Positions 43,354-54,538 of a DNA stretch of 64,000 nucleotides are shown here, one piece after another. Where the stretch lies: the NCBI GenBank assembly GCA_009746045.1, contig RPFO01000213.1, positions 1,038,302 through 1,102,301 of the forward strand. The letters run 5' to 3'. Origin of the DNA: Mesostigma viride. Lineage: Eukaryota > Streptophyta > Mesostigmatophyceae > Mesostigmatales > Mesostigmataceae. A program made the position numbers and the translations under genes. A model generated the notes under the pieces. That model was not told where the DNA came from. It saw nothing but the letters and a program-made list of their open reading frames with translations, and did not search any database. How positions within the stretch are numbered: position 1 is the first letter of the stretch; each line of letters starts with the position of its first letter.

Positions 43354-46300
43354 CTACAACATGAGCCGGACCGCACCCGCGACAGCTGCTATGTCTGTCA
43401 CCGACAGTGTGGCGTACGAGTCACCTTGCAGCATCACATTGCAACCCTTCCCTGCTTCATCCTCCACGTGATCGGCACCAGGGGACTGCACGCCCTCCTC
43501 ACCAGGGAACCCTCTGTCCACCTCCATGGATGTCCTTAGCAGTGCTGCCACCTGGCCAACATCCCACTGTGCTTCTGCACCCTGAGAATCTATAAAACTT
43601 GCATCCATCAGCAGCATGTCAGTTCCGGCTCTCTGCCCCCCGGTGGTCCCCCCCTCGCCCCTCATGGCGACGCTATCCGACACATCGTTTCCATCCGCCT
43701 GTAAACAAGGTTTCTCCTCTCCCTGCCTTGAACTGTCATCATCTCGCTTTATGCCGCCACCTAGGCTGCTCGACTGCCCCCACCTCAAGCATGCCAATGG
43801 CGCCCCTTTAACAGCCTCGCTACTCCAAAAGTCGGGCACCTCCCCTGCCTCCGTCAGGCGTGACGGCGTCAGGCCTATCGCACACGGGCGCCACTTGGCA
43901 ACGCGGCGCCACCTCTTCCCTGGCCCTGGCTCACACACATCACCAAACTGGGGACCCAGATAGGACCGCAGTGCCGCCGCCGCCGATGCAGTTAACGACG
44001 CGTTTCCTGCCCGCATGCCCTGGCCACCACTGCTCCGCTTGTGGGCGGTGCCAGCAAGGCTGTCGGAGGTACCAGCACACCTGTCATTATTTGTATCGTC
44101 AGCTAGCTGTTGAGGCTGGGAGCCTGGGGTTATCCCCGGGCCCTGCTGTGTTGTAAGCGGCATCTCATCATCCTTAACAGGAAGCGCATCACCAAGGCGG
44201 CTGGGCTGCGCCTGGTCGCGAGACAACAAGCGCTGGAGCAGCTGCTGTTGGGACGCCATCGCCGCACGCAGGGCTGTGTGTGTTAATACAATGGTACCAC
44301 ATTTGGGAGCAGGGGGTTACGAATGGAGGCAAGGAGGCAAAGGGGAGCATGGTTAGGATTATGTGACAGACAAATCAGGTCCACAGGAGATTGACCGTCA
44401 CTACAGTCCCAACCTGACATCCACCAGCTCTACAAGCTGGACGATGGTAGAGTCTGAAGAACAATGCCATGAAGGCGCAATGTGAGATGGACCGTCCACC
44501 TCAGCCATGATAGATAGTGTGACAGAGGAGCCCCCCATTTGCTCAAGAGATCGGGCGCAACAGCCCGTGCCTGCTCATTGGTGGGTGACGCACGAAGGTT
44601 CGCGGGGTAACGGATGGAGGGATAGTGTTCCCAATAGGGGGGGCATGTGCGGATGCCCAGTAGACATGAGCATGGACGTGGTGGGCGCGGATGCGGGCTG
44701 GTCACGGCGCGGTGGCTCGATACCCCACTGCGCTGGTAGCATGTGCATGGACCCGCGATAGAATAGAATGCCTCACAGGTTCAGATAGTTCGGAAAATCG
44801 AGAGCAGGCGCAAGGTCGAAATGCCAGCGCACCAACGCCTGGCCCCTCCCATGGTACTTGGTGAAAAACAAACCCAGCCCCCCACGACAAAATGAGGGTT
44901 CAGGGTGCTCATCCACAAACGCGCCCACAACTATAACCACTAATGCACCCACACCCACCGCCACAACTCATCCCACAGGCATTTAACCAACCATGAATGC
45001 AGGAACACACACCATCTCACATGCAACCACGTCCGTGACCTGTGAATGTCACTGCGTCAGCGACGAACCTTCATCCCTGCTGGTGCCATCCTCCATGTGT
45101 CCCCCTGGCTCGCCCGCTTGCTTCGCTCCCTCGTCCGCTTGTGCTTGCCCCACACCCGCACGACGGGGCAGCGCGTCCCCGCCAACGCCATCCGCTGCGC
45201 CCATCAAGAATCCTTGTTCCTTGGACGCAGATGAGATGACAGCGGGGCGGGCTGGACTCTTACTAGCAGGTTTATAGGCACCGCCAACACCCGTAGTGGC
45301 CGCCGCACCTGGCACAGCCGAGGCAGGAGACCCCACCGCTGCTCCAGCTTTGCCAGACGCAAGCAGGTGCTGGATGGCGATCTTGGCACCCTCCGACGCG
45401 GGCACGCTCACATTTTGGAGGATGCAGGTGACGACATCCTTCAGATGCCTGCGAGGAGCCAGGGGGAGGGGAAACAACCGCGCGTGGGACCAATGAAAAG
45501 GCAGAAGTGCCACGTAAACATAACAATTCAAACCCATGGATGGCCTGCTGATTCAATTTTGCCATCACAACTACTACAATTATGCCAACACAACTCTTGT
45601 GACAGCCTCCTCTGCCTTGGTTTGCAGCGCCACAAAATACAGGCACTGCACACATCTAATCTACAAACACAACATAGACTACCGCACAACTGCCTGCACA
45701 AAACCTCTATCAAACAAAAAAAGTAAAGAACCCTGGCAGGCTACTGCTGGCGTACACCTCGCGCATCGGCAGTTCATAAAATATAGAATTGCTAGAAACC
45801 TTTCCTCCTGCAAACATTAAAACAAACAAACAAAATCCAGTTGATTTAATCCCGGGGATGTGGACCGGATCAAAGATGAGCTAAACAAACAAACAAAGTA
45901 ACCTAAGTAATAATAAAAGTAATAGTAATTAATTAAAATCTTGCCGTCCCTGGGTAGTTATTCAGGGGGGGAAATGAAAACAAACAACAGTCAAACAACG
46001 GGGATCTTATCGTAGTAAATAAATACCCAACTGCCTTGGCCGGCAGGAGGGCAAACAAACTCAAAAAGAAATCTGATTAAATGTAGCAAGACCGGGGACC
46101 CCACTTCGCTCCCAACAAACGGCCCAGGGTAATTCATTAATGCACACAGGGCAGAACTGAACAGGCATTAAAAATACCAGTGCGAACAGTATACGCACCT
46201 GCTGCTGGCGCCGCCCATGAGGCAAGACTGGAGTACGGATGACAGAATTGCGGCACGCATGTCCGCCCACTGCCGGCCCTCCTCCACCGCCTCACTGCTC

Positions 46301-49300
46301 CCATCCCCGCTCATCCCCAACCCCTGCTCCCTGGTTAGCCCCTGCATGTACTCCTGCGCGGCTGCCGCCGCACGCGCGCGCTTGGAGGCGCTGGCACTAC
46401 TTGCACTGTCACCTCGCCCCCCTGGGTTGGGGCTCTTGGCCCCTGCAGCGCGCCTGGTGGCAGACGCCTGGTCAGGTGGGGTCGCAAGTAGCGACACAAA
46501 AAGGCACGCCCAGCGGGTGAGACCCCTCAGGCGCACGTCCAGCGCGGCTTGCTCCCCCGGGGCAGCCTCGTTCCCCCCCAATGCCAACCCATCATTACCT
46601 GGGGGTGGCGGCTCTTCTGGTGACCCACCCCCCGCGCCACACCACCGCATCAAACCAGGCAAGGAATCACCACCACCACCACCACCACCACCACCACCCC
46701 GGGCGATGCAGTCTGCCCCACCAGCCGCCATCGCCCCACTTCCGCCGCTGCCACGGCCCTGTTGTTGCGAGCCCTCTTCTCGAACCACCCGTGCCACGGC
46801 GCCGCGCAGGAGCGCCCCGGGCAGGTCGGGCAGGGTCCCTGCCAGCCATCGAACCACCTGCAGCCACGCGTTCACGGCGGACCCCTCGCTGTCCCCCGTG
46901 TCCCACACACGGATGCCCGCGCGCCGCCGCGCCCATAGCCAGCCATCGCGGCCACGTTGGCTACTGCCAGCCCCGTCCCTGCCATCGCCCTCCACCTCCT
47001 CCTCCTCCTCCTCATCATCATCGGCATCGCTCTCGTCGCTTTCGTCACCAGCAAGGCCGCTCAACCTACCGCTGGTCGGATCTGCCACCGGGCCATCCCA
47101 CGTATTGCCGCCGCCGTTGCCCCGCACCGGGGTTTCGCCACCCTGGCTGGTGCCTCGACGATCCTGACTGTTGGAAGGGGCGGCCGTCCACTGGTCGGCG
47201 GTGCCTGGTGGTGACGGCAGCCCTGGCAGCACGCCACCATCCAGCAGGACGGTCACTAGCTGCTGCGACCAGCCACCCAGGGAGCACATGCTGGCGACGT
47301 AGGCCAGCGCCAGCTTGCGGGCGCGGCGCGCCTCTGCCCGGGGGGAGGGGGGGGAAGGTAGGCACAAGTTGAACGGGCAAGTGTGGTAGTTGCATGCTTG
47401 CGGCAGTACATCAGCAGGAGGATGGCAGTACAAGCCAGGGAACAGGTGAGCAGGGCACGGCGACATGGGAAGACCCAGGGGCAGGAACACGATACACGGT
47501 GCGAAGCTGCGAGCGATTCCATGGCAAGGGCCAGCAGGGCCAGGAGGGCCAGCAGGGCCAGTAGGTCTAGTAGGGCCAGTAGGGCCAGTAGGGCCAGTGG
47601 GGCCAGTAGGGCCAGTGGGGCCAGTAGGGCCAGTAGGGCCAGTAGGGCCAGTAGGGCCAGTAGGGCCAGTAGGGCCAGTAGGGCCAGTAGGGCCAGTAGG
47701 GCCAGTAGGGCCAGTAGGGCCAGTAGGGCCAGTAGGGCCAGTAGGGCCAGTAGGGCCAGTAGGGCCAGTAGGGCCAGTAGGGCCAGTAGGGCCAGTAGGG
47801 CCAGTAGGGCCAGTAGGGCCAGTAGGGCCAGTAGGGCAAGTAGGTGCAGTGGGGCCAGTAGGGCCAGTAGGGCCAGTAGGGCCAGTAGGGCCAGTAGGGC
47901 CAGTAGGGCCAGTAGGGCCAGTAGGGCCAGTAGGGCCAGTAGGGCCAGTAGGGCCAGTAGGGCCAGTAGGGCCAGTAGGGCCAGTAGGGCCAGTAGGGCC
48001 AGTAGGGCCAGTAGGGCCAGTAGGGCCAGTAGGGCCAGTGGGGCCAGTAGGGCCAGTAGGGCCAGTAGGGCCAGTAGGGCCAGTAGGGCCAGTAGGGCCA
48101 GTAGGGCCAGTAGGGCCAGTAGGGCCAGTAGGGCCAGTAGGGCCAGTAGGGCCAGTAGGGCCAGTAGGGCCAGTAGGGCCAGTAGGGCCAGTAGGGCCAG
48201 TAGGGCCAGTAGGGCCAGTAGGGCCAGTAGGGCCAGTAGGGCCAGTAGGGCCAGTAGGGCCAGTAGGGCCAGTAGGGCCAGTAGGGCCAGTAGGGCCAGT
48301 AGGGCCAGTAGGGCCAGTAGAGCCAGTAGGGCCAGTAGGGCCAGTGGGGCCAGTAGGGCCAGCAGGGCCAGTGGGGCCAGTAGGGCTGCCAGATGGTATG
48401 GAAAGGAAACTGTCAGGCAGTAAATTATTAAGGCAGTTTCTGTGCCCACGTACCAGACTGCTCTAAAATTCTTCCATCCTGATCTCATGACATCACCTCA
48501 CCACGTGATCCCATGGCATCGCACCCAACCCCCCCGACCCCCTCACCCCACACAACACACACGAGACACAGCGCGTCCTGTAGGCCACTGGGCAGACCAA
48601 ATGTCCTCAAGCACATGCGCGTTGCCCCGATCGATCACTATCCTGAGGCTAGTGGTACCTGCTGAAGGCTGTCGGGAAAAAATGCTCATGCTCTTTATGT
48701 GCAACCCGACAACCATAGTCCTCCGTGTCCTACAGGCTCAACACACGTCAGCGGAGCGCGGCCAATCACAAACCGTGAGATGTGCCCCACAGTGTTGACC
48801 GTTGGCCTTCCCTGCCTGTTGTCCATGGTGCAATCCAACGCCCCCACATCGGTACGTAGCCGTGCCTCGCTGCAACCAGTTTGACGACTCGGCTGCTGGA
48901 TGCAGCTATTCATAGGCCGTGAGGGCAGCCGGCCTAGAAATAGTTTGGGCAGCCGGCCTAGCGATAAGTAGGGCAGACGGCCCAGGGATAATTAGGGCAG
49001 ACGGCCTAGGGATAGTTTGGGCAGCCGGCCTAGGAATCAAAACTGGTAGCAGGCGAGCTCCTCTCGGTATCCTTGCTTGACGCATGGAGAGATTCATGAT
49101 GGCAACGTACTACGGCATCGCGCGCCTTGGTGGAGAACCGCCGGCAAGGGCATCTCCACCATAACCCCACAATAGCCACCATCGTCAAATTCATCATGAT
49201 CCCTACCGCATGCAAGCACCCAAGGGCAGTACCGTTCTTAGACTCCCGGCTGGCGCCCCCCCCACCCGCTGCAGCCCGCGCATCGCTGCCGTCCACCACC

Positions 49301-52300
49301 GCCGCACTGGCATCCGTACGCGGCCGCTTCTTCGCCGTCCCACCGTCCCGGGTGCCGTCGCTCCCCTGCCCTTTGCCACTGCCACCACTGCCACCGCCAC
49401 TACCAGCGCGGCTGGCATTTCCTGCCGTATTGCTACCTGCTGGGACCGGCATGGATGCCTGGGGAGTGGAGCGCAGCGCTGATGCCTGCGGGTGGCACCG
49501 CAGCACGAGGCTGCGCAGGAGTCGCTGGGTGTCCGCCAGCTGGTGCTCCTGCAGGTGCCAGTAGTAGGCGCACAGCCAGGCGAGTGCTTGCCGCACTGCC
49601 ACACGCAGCATGGGTAGGCTGGGGAGCTCGTTGTGGGCCGCCTCTGGTTGGGCAAGGGGAGGGGGGGGGGGCAACGTTTCATGACACAGGGGGGGCGAGA
49701 AGGAGAGGGCACCGGCAGAGAGCGAAAGAAACATGTAGGAGTGAATCCCGTGCCACAACAGAGGTGCTGCATGCGACAACTATAACAAGCACCGTGGGCG
49801 CAAGCAGAGTGTGACAAAAGGAGTGGTGCAGTTAAAGAGGTGTGCACACTTGTGAACAAAATAAACGGGAGTGGTGCAGAGATGTGGGAGGCTGCGGCCC
49901 ACTAGGTGAGGCCAGCGTGTGGGAACGGATGCCGGGGAATAGCTTCCATCTCTGCGTGCACACACACACACACACACACAAAAGTGTGTGCAAGGCAACG
50001 AGCGCATGCCAAGCAAGATACAGCCAACGATCTCCTCCACCATTCAGCCGCGCACATGTCATCAAACACCCCTCGCTGCCCCTGCGGAGGCATCGGTGCG
50101 TCGTGGGCAAGACATGGACATGCATCATGGAAGGCCATGCACTCGCATAAGCACTTGCATGCGCCGTCAGATGTGACGGGGGCGAACTCCTGGGTGTGGA
50201 TTTCACAGCCCAAACATTGCCCATGCGAAGGCCGTGCCGGCCTTGCTTCCACAACGCGGCTACCAAGTTACCTGCCTGGCCCATCACAGCATCGACTCTC
50301 ATGCCCCATGTCAGACACCCACAAAAAACACGCACCCCCTCCCATTTTATTTTTGGCTCTTCCTGAGCGCACTCCCGCCACCCTGCCTCCATGTTTCCTT
50401 CATGCCACTAACCACCCGGATCCCACTCCACTCCCTTCAGAGCCAACCCTCACTCACCGCGCTTGCACCTCACTTCCACCCCATACCGCCCTGCCTTGGT
50501 TCTACTCCTGCCATGGCTCCATTCCCGCACCAGCCTGCGCTCATCTCGCCCCTAACCCGTACCGTGCCGCACGTCCACCAGCAGCCGGGGTATCCCGGCA
50601 TTGTTGGCCAGCGAGGCGATGGACTTGGCAAAGCGCGCGGTCTGCGCCGGGTCCACCACCCCGTTCACCAACCTGCGCATGCAGACGTGGTAGGGGATGC
50701 GAGGATCGCCGATGCCACACGCAACGCGATCAAATGAGAGAGCTGGTGAAGTCACATGGGTGACGCCACATGTCACGTGGGGGCCAATACGCCGTCGCTG
50801 ACCAGCCGGCACATGGCGGCGAGTAGCGTGCATCATGATCAAGGCGCCAGCCAGTGTAGGCCAGAGATCTGGAGAGTGATAGTCGGGCTGTGATCCGCCA
50901 GGTGTCCACATTGGACCACTCATGGAATGTTTACTTGAGCACGGGCCAAGGGCCCCCGGATCCTATGGCTGGTGACTGGAGGAAGTGAAGGAGTCGAACA
51001 GCCGCGGTTTAAGACCGCGCTGGGATTGGGCGAGGGCCGCCTGTCCAGCATGGTAACCACGCTGTGAGGATGGATCCTACCGGAACACCAGAATCCTGTA
51101 GGCCATGCGAGCTGCGGCGATCAACACGGACATCAAAGCCCGGAAGGAAAGGAATGCCCTGAGACCTGTTACAGGGGACCTGTTGTAGTGGCTGGATGGA
51201 GCACAGCCGAGCCAACGGTGAGCAAGCAAACTGGTGACCATGACGGACAAGGATGCTCTGTACATTAAAGAAAGGACACACCGCACACCGTGGCGTGGGT
51301 CCCATCAAACGAGTGCGAGATTCAACTTCAGCCCGGATGCCATTTCATAAAATGCCAGCGTGAGCCGAGCCAGTGAGCGTGTACAAGTGGATACATGGGT
51401 AACCCCAAAGATGAGGACCCGCCAGAACCGCCATCACAGCCGGTACAGCACGTATCTCCCTCTCTCCAACCAACCACCCTCCTCCCCCACACCCACGGCC
51501 ATCGTGGCTTCCGCCCAATAATTATAGTCACTTCTAGGCGCGCAACTACCCAGCACCCAGCTACACACGACAAACGTGAACAACATCATTAAAAGGAAAG
51601 GATGGGTGTGGATGGCGAGTACCATCCCAGCGTGAGCCTGTGGCCCCACAGCCCGAGTGGACATGCGTCACGATGTAGTGCCATGGACATGGTGTGGAAC
51701 AGCATACAAACGCTACAAACGATGGCTTTGCGAGGGAGTGGCCACTCCCCCTTCGGAAGTTGACCAAGCACCCAGCACCAGCTATAGACAAATGCACAGC
51801 ACAGCCACCGAGCACCCGGCACCCGGCACCCATCACGCACCGTATGGCAGCCAGCGCGTACAGCATGCGCAGCGTCTCCTCCGACACAGGGGTCCCTGGA
51901 GCCGCGCCGTGGACCCTGGGAAAGGGACGGAGAGGGGGGGGGGGGGGTAGCAGGGGCAAGCCATGCGTCATAGACAGGGAGGGCACACCGGTGTTGCCAA
52001 ACGTGTGCCAAACGGCGATTGAGCGGGGGATGCTGGCCTTGCATGGCCTGCCCTATGGAGCATGCCAGGGAGTAATGAGGAGGCGTCATGATTTGCCAGC
52101 GCCAGTGAATCCCCACAAGCATGGACCCCACAAGCATGGGCCCCACAATCATGCACCCCACAAGCATGGACCCCACAAGCATGGACCCCACAAGCATGGA
52201 CCCCACCCACAATCATGCACCCCACAAGCATGCATGCCTCTACCTGGCATTGGGTGCATCTGTGGCAGCCACACGGGAGTCGAGACAAACCAAGAAGAGA

Positions 52301-53041
52301 GGCAACTGGCCAACGGCGTGTTGGCCAGACGTAAGTGGGAAATAAGGGGCCATGCGTGTGTGAGAAGCATGGTCCGGTTGACAGCAAGTACCAACCATGG
52401 GGCTGTGGCCCTTGAGCAAGAGGCAAGATGCAAACAAAGTACGTCAGGAGATAGCATGCTGCATGGGCGCATACGTCACCCCCTGCTTGGTCCAAGCGCG
52501 GTCGATGCCCCTGCAATGTCCAAGTGCGGGTGAGCAGGTGGCAAATGCGCAAGCAGGCGGGCAGCCAGACGGAGCTGCCGGTTGCCTGGCTGGCTGGTAG
52601 AATGGCTGGCTGGCTGCCTAGGTGGCTGCTTGAAGAGTCAAGTATAACCACGCACCGCATCTGCTGGTCGTGAGACATGGCCTCTACCAGCGCGGCGGTG
52701 ATCTCCACCGATAGGGGCACACGGCCTCGAATTTTCCACGCATTAACCTGCACGCAAAGGCAACCGCATTTGGCGAGGAGGTGGTCAACAACACGGCTAA
52801 TCGCAGCGCACACAAAACATTTTCGTCAACCACCCGAGAAATCAGAATGCTGAGGTCGTCATGCTCAGGGCACATTTCCACATACCCTTTTTAAGCCACG
52901 AGCCAGCTCTATGGAGCTACTCGAGAAGAGTTGGTCACGAACTTGCCGCCACTCTTCCCAACAAATCCATGGCACAGCTCGGGGCACAGAGCGAGCCTGG
53001 AGCTGTTCGGCAAGCTCCTTGCTTGAAGGGATACGTGACAT
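43354..53041 (-). CDS. LAS1: LAS1-like pre-rRNA endoribonuclease, 8 exons
   Basis: Exons in transcript order: 53041-52886, 52747-52656, 51915-51841, 50672-50563, 49643-49233, 47333-46199, 45448-45069, 44273-43354; 3279 nt, 1092 aa, all phases close. The N-terminal ~200 residues match Las1: [96 protein letters not shown] and [23 protein letters not shown] (143-148, across exons 4/5) is the HEPN nuclease motif R-x4-H, so the catalytic Arg and His are kept. Las1 cleaves ITS2 of the pre-rRNA in the nucle(ol)us with the Grc3/Nol9 kinase. The remaining ~850 residues are low-complexity (Gly/Ser/Ala-rich, an acidic D/E run near 47000) with islands such as [17 protein letters not shown], and are much longer than in the yeast protein. 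The start is the first in-frame ATG of the exon; an upstream start was not found. Confidence 0.9.
47521..48395. repeat. 9-bp tandem array (GGGCCAGTA)n, about 96 copies, LAS1 intron 5
   Basis: Near-perfect GGGCCAGTA units with a few variants (GGGCCAGTG, GTGCAGTG near 47845). In the LAS1 transcript it reads (UACUGGCCC)n and ends about 185 nt before the acceptor of exon 6. Long Leu-Ala or Gly-Pro-Val frames across it are artefacts. Confidence 0.97.
48921..49035. repeat. 24-bp tandem repeat in LAS1 intron 5, 5 copies
   Basis: Units of GGGCAGCCGGCCTAGGGATA plus GTTT, with a few changes (GACGGCCC, GATAATTA). Confidence 0.85.
49955..49982. repeat. (CA)n microsatellite
   Basis: A GCACACACA... run of about 13 dinucleotides in LAS1 intron 4. 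Confidence 0.9.
52103..52235. repeat. 15-bp tandem repeat in LAS1 intron 2, about 8 copies
   Basis: Units of CCCCACAAGCATGGA with the variant CCCCACAATCATGCA. Unrelated to neighbouring exons. Confidence 0.88.
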
Positions 53042-54538
53042 CGCGTTAGCCTTCACGCTAGGCTCTTCAGCATGCAACGTCCATGTAAATGCAAACGAAA
53101 GACGTCTTCGCCGTTCTTACAACGTTAAGTATCATCACCCGACGAAACGTCCCCGAAACTTGCCGACCTCATCTTCCACAGATATGTCCGTCATGGACAA
53201 CATTGCCTGCCATGTTGACAAGTCATAATTAATGGCGCAGAGGTGCTCAAAAAGCCAGAGGCCAGCCGCCTTATCAGAATGAAATTTATTGTTGCAGGTA
53301 TTACAAACACTAGCTAGCATTATACATGCTGTGACACAGTTTTCGACGCCGTGCGACACGCAGAAAATCATGGCAAGCTGTGGCAAGGGGAAATTAAAAT
53401 GTCATACAGGCTGGTTAGGCTATAGTGACCCTTTTAGTGTCAGCATGATTTCCTGGACTATAGTGACCGAATCTCGAGATTCTGAAAACACATCTCCTAG
53501 GCAGTTTTTCATGACGGATGCAACTGCTGAAGGGGCTGTCAGAAAAAAAAATATCTACTAGTAGTTGTAGCAGCTTTGACTCAACAAATCAGATTTCTGC
53601 AAGGAACATACGGATTTCTACCTGACAAGCCGGTATATTTTGCGGCCGCCCTCTCAGCAGTTGAATCTGGCATGAAAAACTGCTTGGCAAAAGTGGTCTC
53701 GGATCCTTGAGATTCCAAGTAGATTGTTCAGGAAGTCAAGTTATGTCCAGCTTTAGTTCATTGGCTGTAACTGCCAGCTATATCCTTACTTTGTGAATAA
53801 CTGCCAGATTCATGGGAATCTTCTCCTTGTCCCGCAGGAACTTATTTCTTATTTCTGATTTCTGATTTGATGAATATTTTTCCAGATTTTTTTGACCTGC
53901 CACACTATTGGCTGGAGCTGTGGGCTTGTCTCCATGTTAACTTAAGCAGGGGAAGCACAATATGCTTGTTTAGCCCTAGTTTGGTCAGCAAAAGTGGCAT
54001 TTTCTCAACGTAGATGTTTTAAAAATATTTTCCCATGAATTTTGATATATTTTGCGGTATTTTTGGAAAAGTATTTCAAAAGTTAAGGCCACCTGACACA
54101 ATTTTGACCCTTTTGGCCTAACCAGCCTGTAATGCTCGCTTGGCAAAGCTGGGACAAGGACAATCGGAACTAGGTACTTGGATTATTGGTGGCTTTGGAC
54201 CTTGGACGCGAGCGAGGAAATGTGTACCCTGTTGCTGGCGTATGCAACCTTCTCTAGTCAGAATAAACTCGTATCAAGAAGCTGACTCATCCAGGGTTAC
54301 TGCAGCAGGCAAGGTAGTGTGATGACGGACTTTGACATCGGGGCACAAATATTTGTACGGAGCTGTCCTGCGTAGGAGTTACGCTTCGCATGCCTGCCTC
54401 GTGGCCAGGAAAGAAAGATAACCTTTCGTTCACATGCCACTGCCAGAGCCAGCACAGCTCGGTGAGAGTTGGCCTCGATCTCAAAGACAGCCAGCCTCAT
54501 CCAGTTAGCCCCACTGGTACGACGAACCCCGGCAATTA
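53042..54538. promoter_or_regulatory. Divergent LAS1/CSP41b promoter region containing a MITE
   Basis: 1.5 kb between the two start codons. About half is taken by the inverted-repeat element at 53407-54129. The remaining flanks (53.04-53.40 and 54.13-54.54 kb) must hold promoters and 5' UTRs. No core promoter motif was recognised. Confidence 0.5.
53407..54129. mobile_element. MITE-like element, 723 bp, long inverted repeats, TA target duplication
   Basis: Left end CAGGCTGGTTAGGC and right end its reverse complement; similarity extends about 40 bp inward (to GTGTCAG on both sides). TA precedes and follows the element (53405-53406, 54130-54131), as in Tc1/mariner-type insertions. A second inverted pair (GCAGTTTTTCATG near 53508 and 53672 on opposite strands) sits inside. 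AT-rich, no transposase. Confidence 0.75.

Noticed and set aside
47256-48488. Long ORFs of LLA, ASR, GPV and PYW repeats
   Set aside because: Artefacts of the (GGGCCAGTA)n array in LAS1 intron 5, even though some resemble collagen or structural proteins.
53039-53077. Upstream extension of LAS1 from an ATG at 53073
   Set aside because: That ATG is in another frame; the first in-frame ATG is 53041, which gives [10 protein letters not shown] and a sensible N-terminus.
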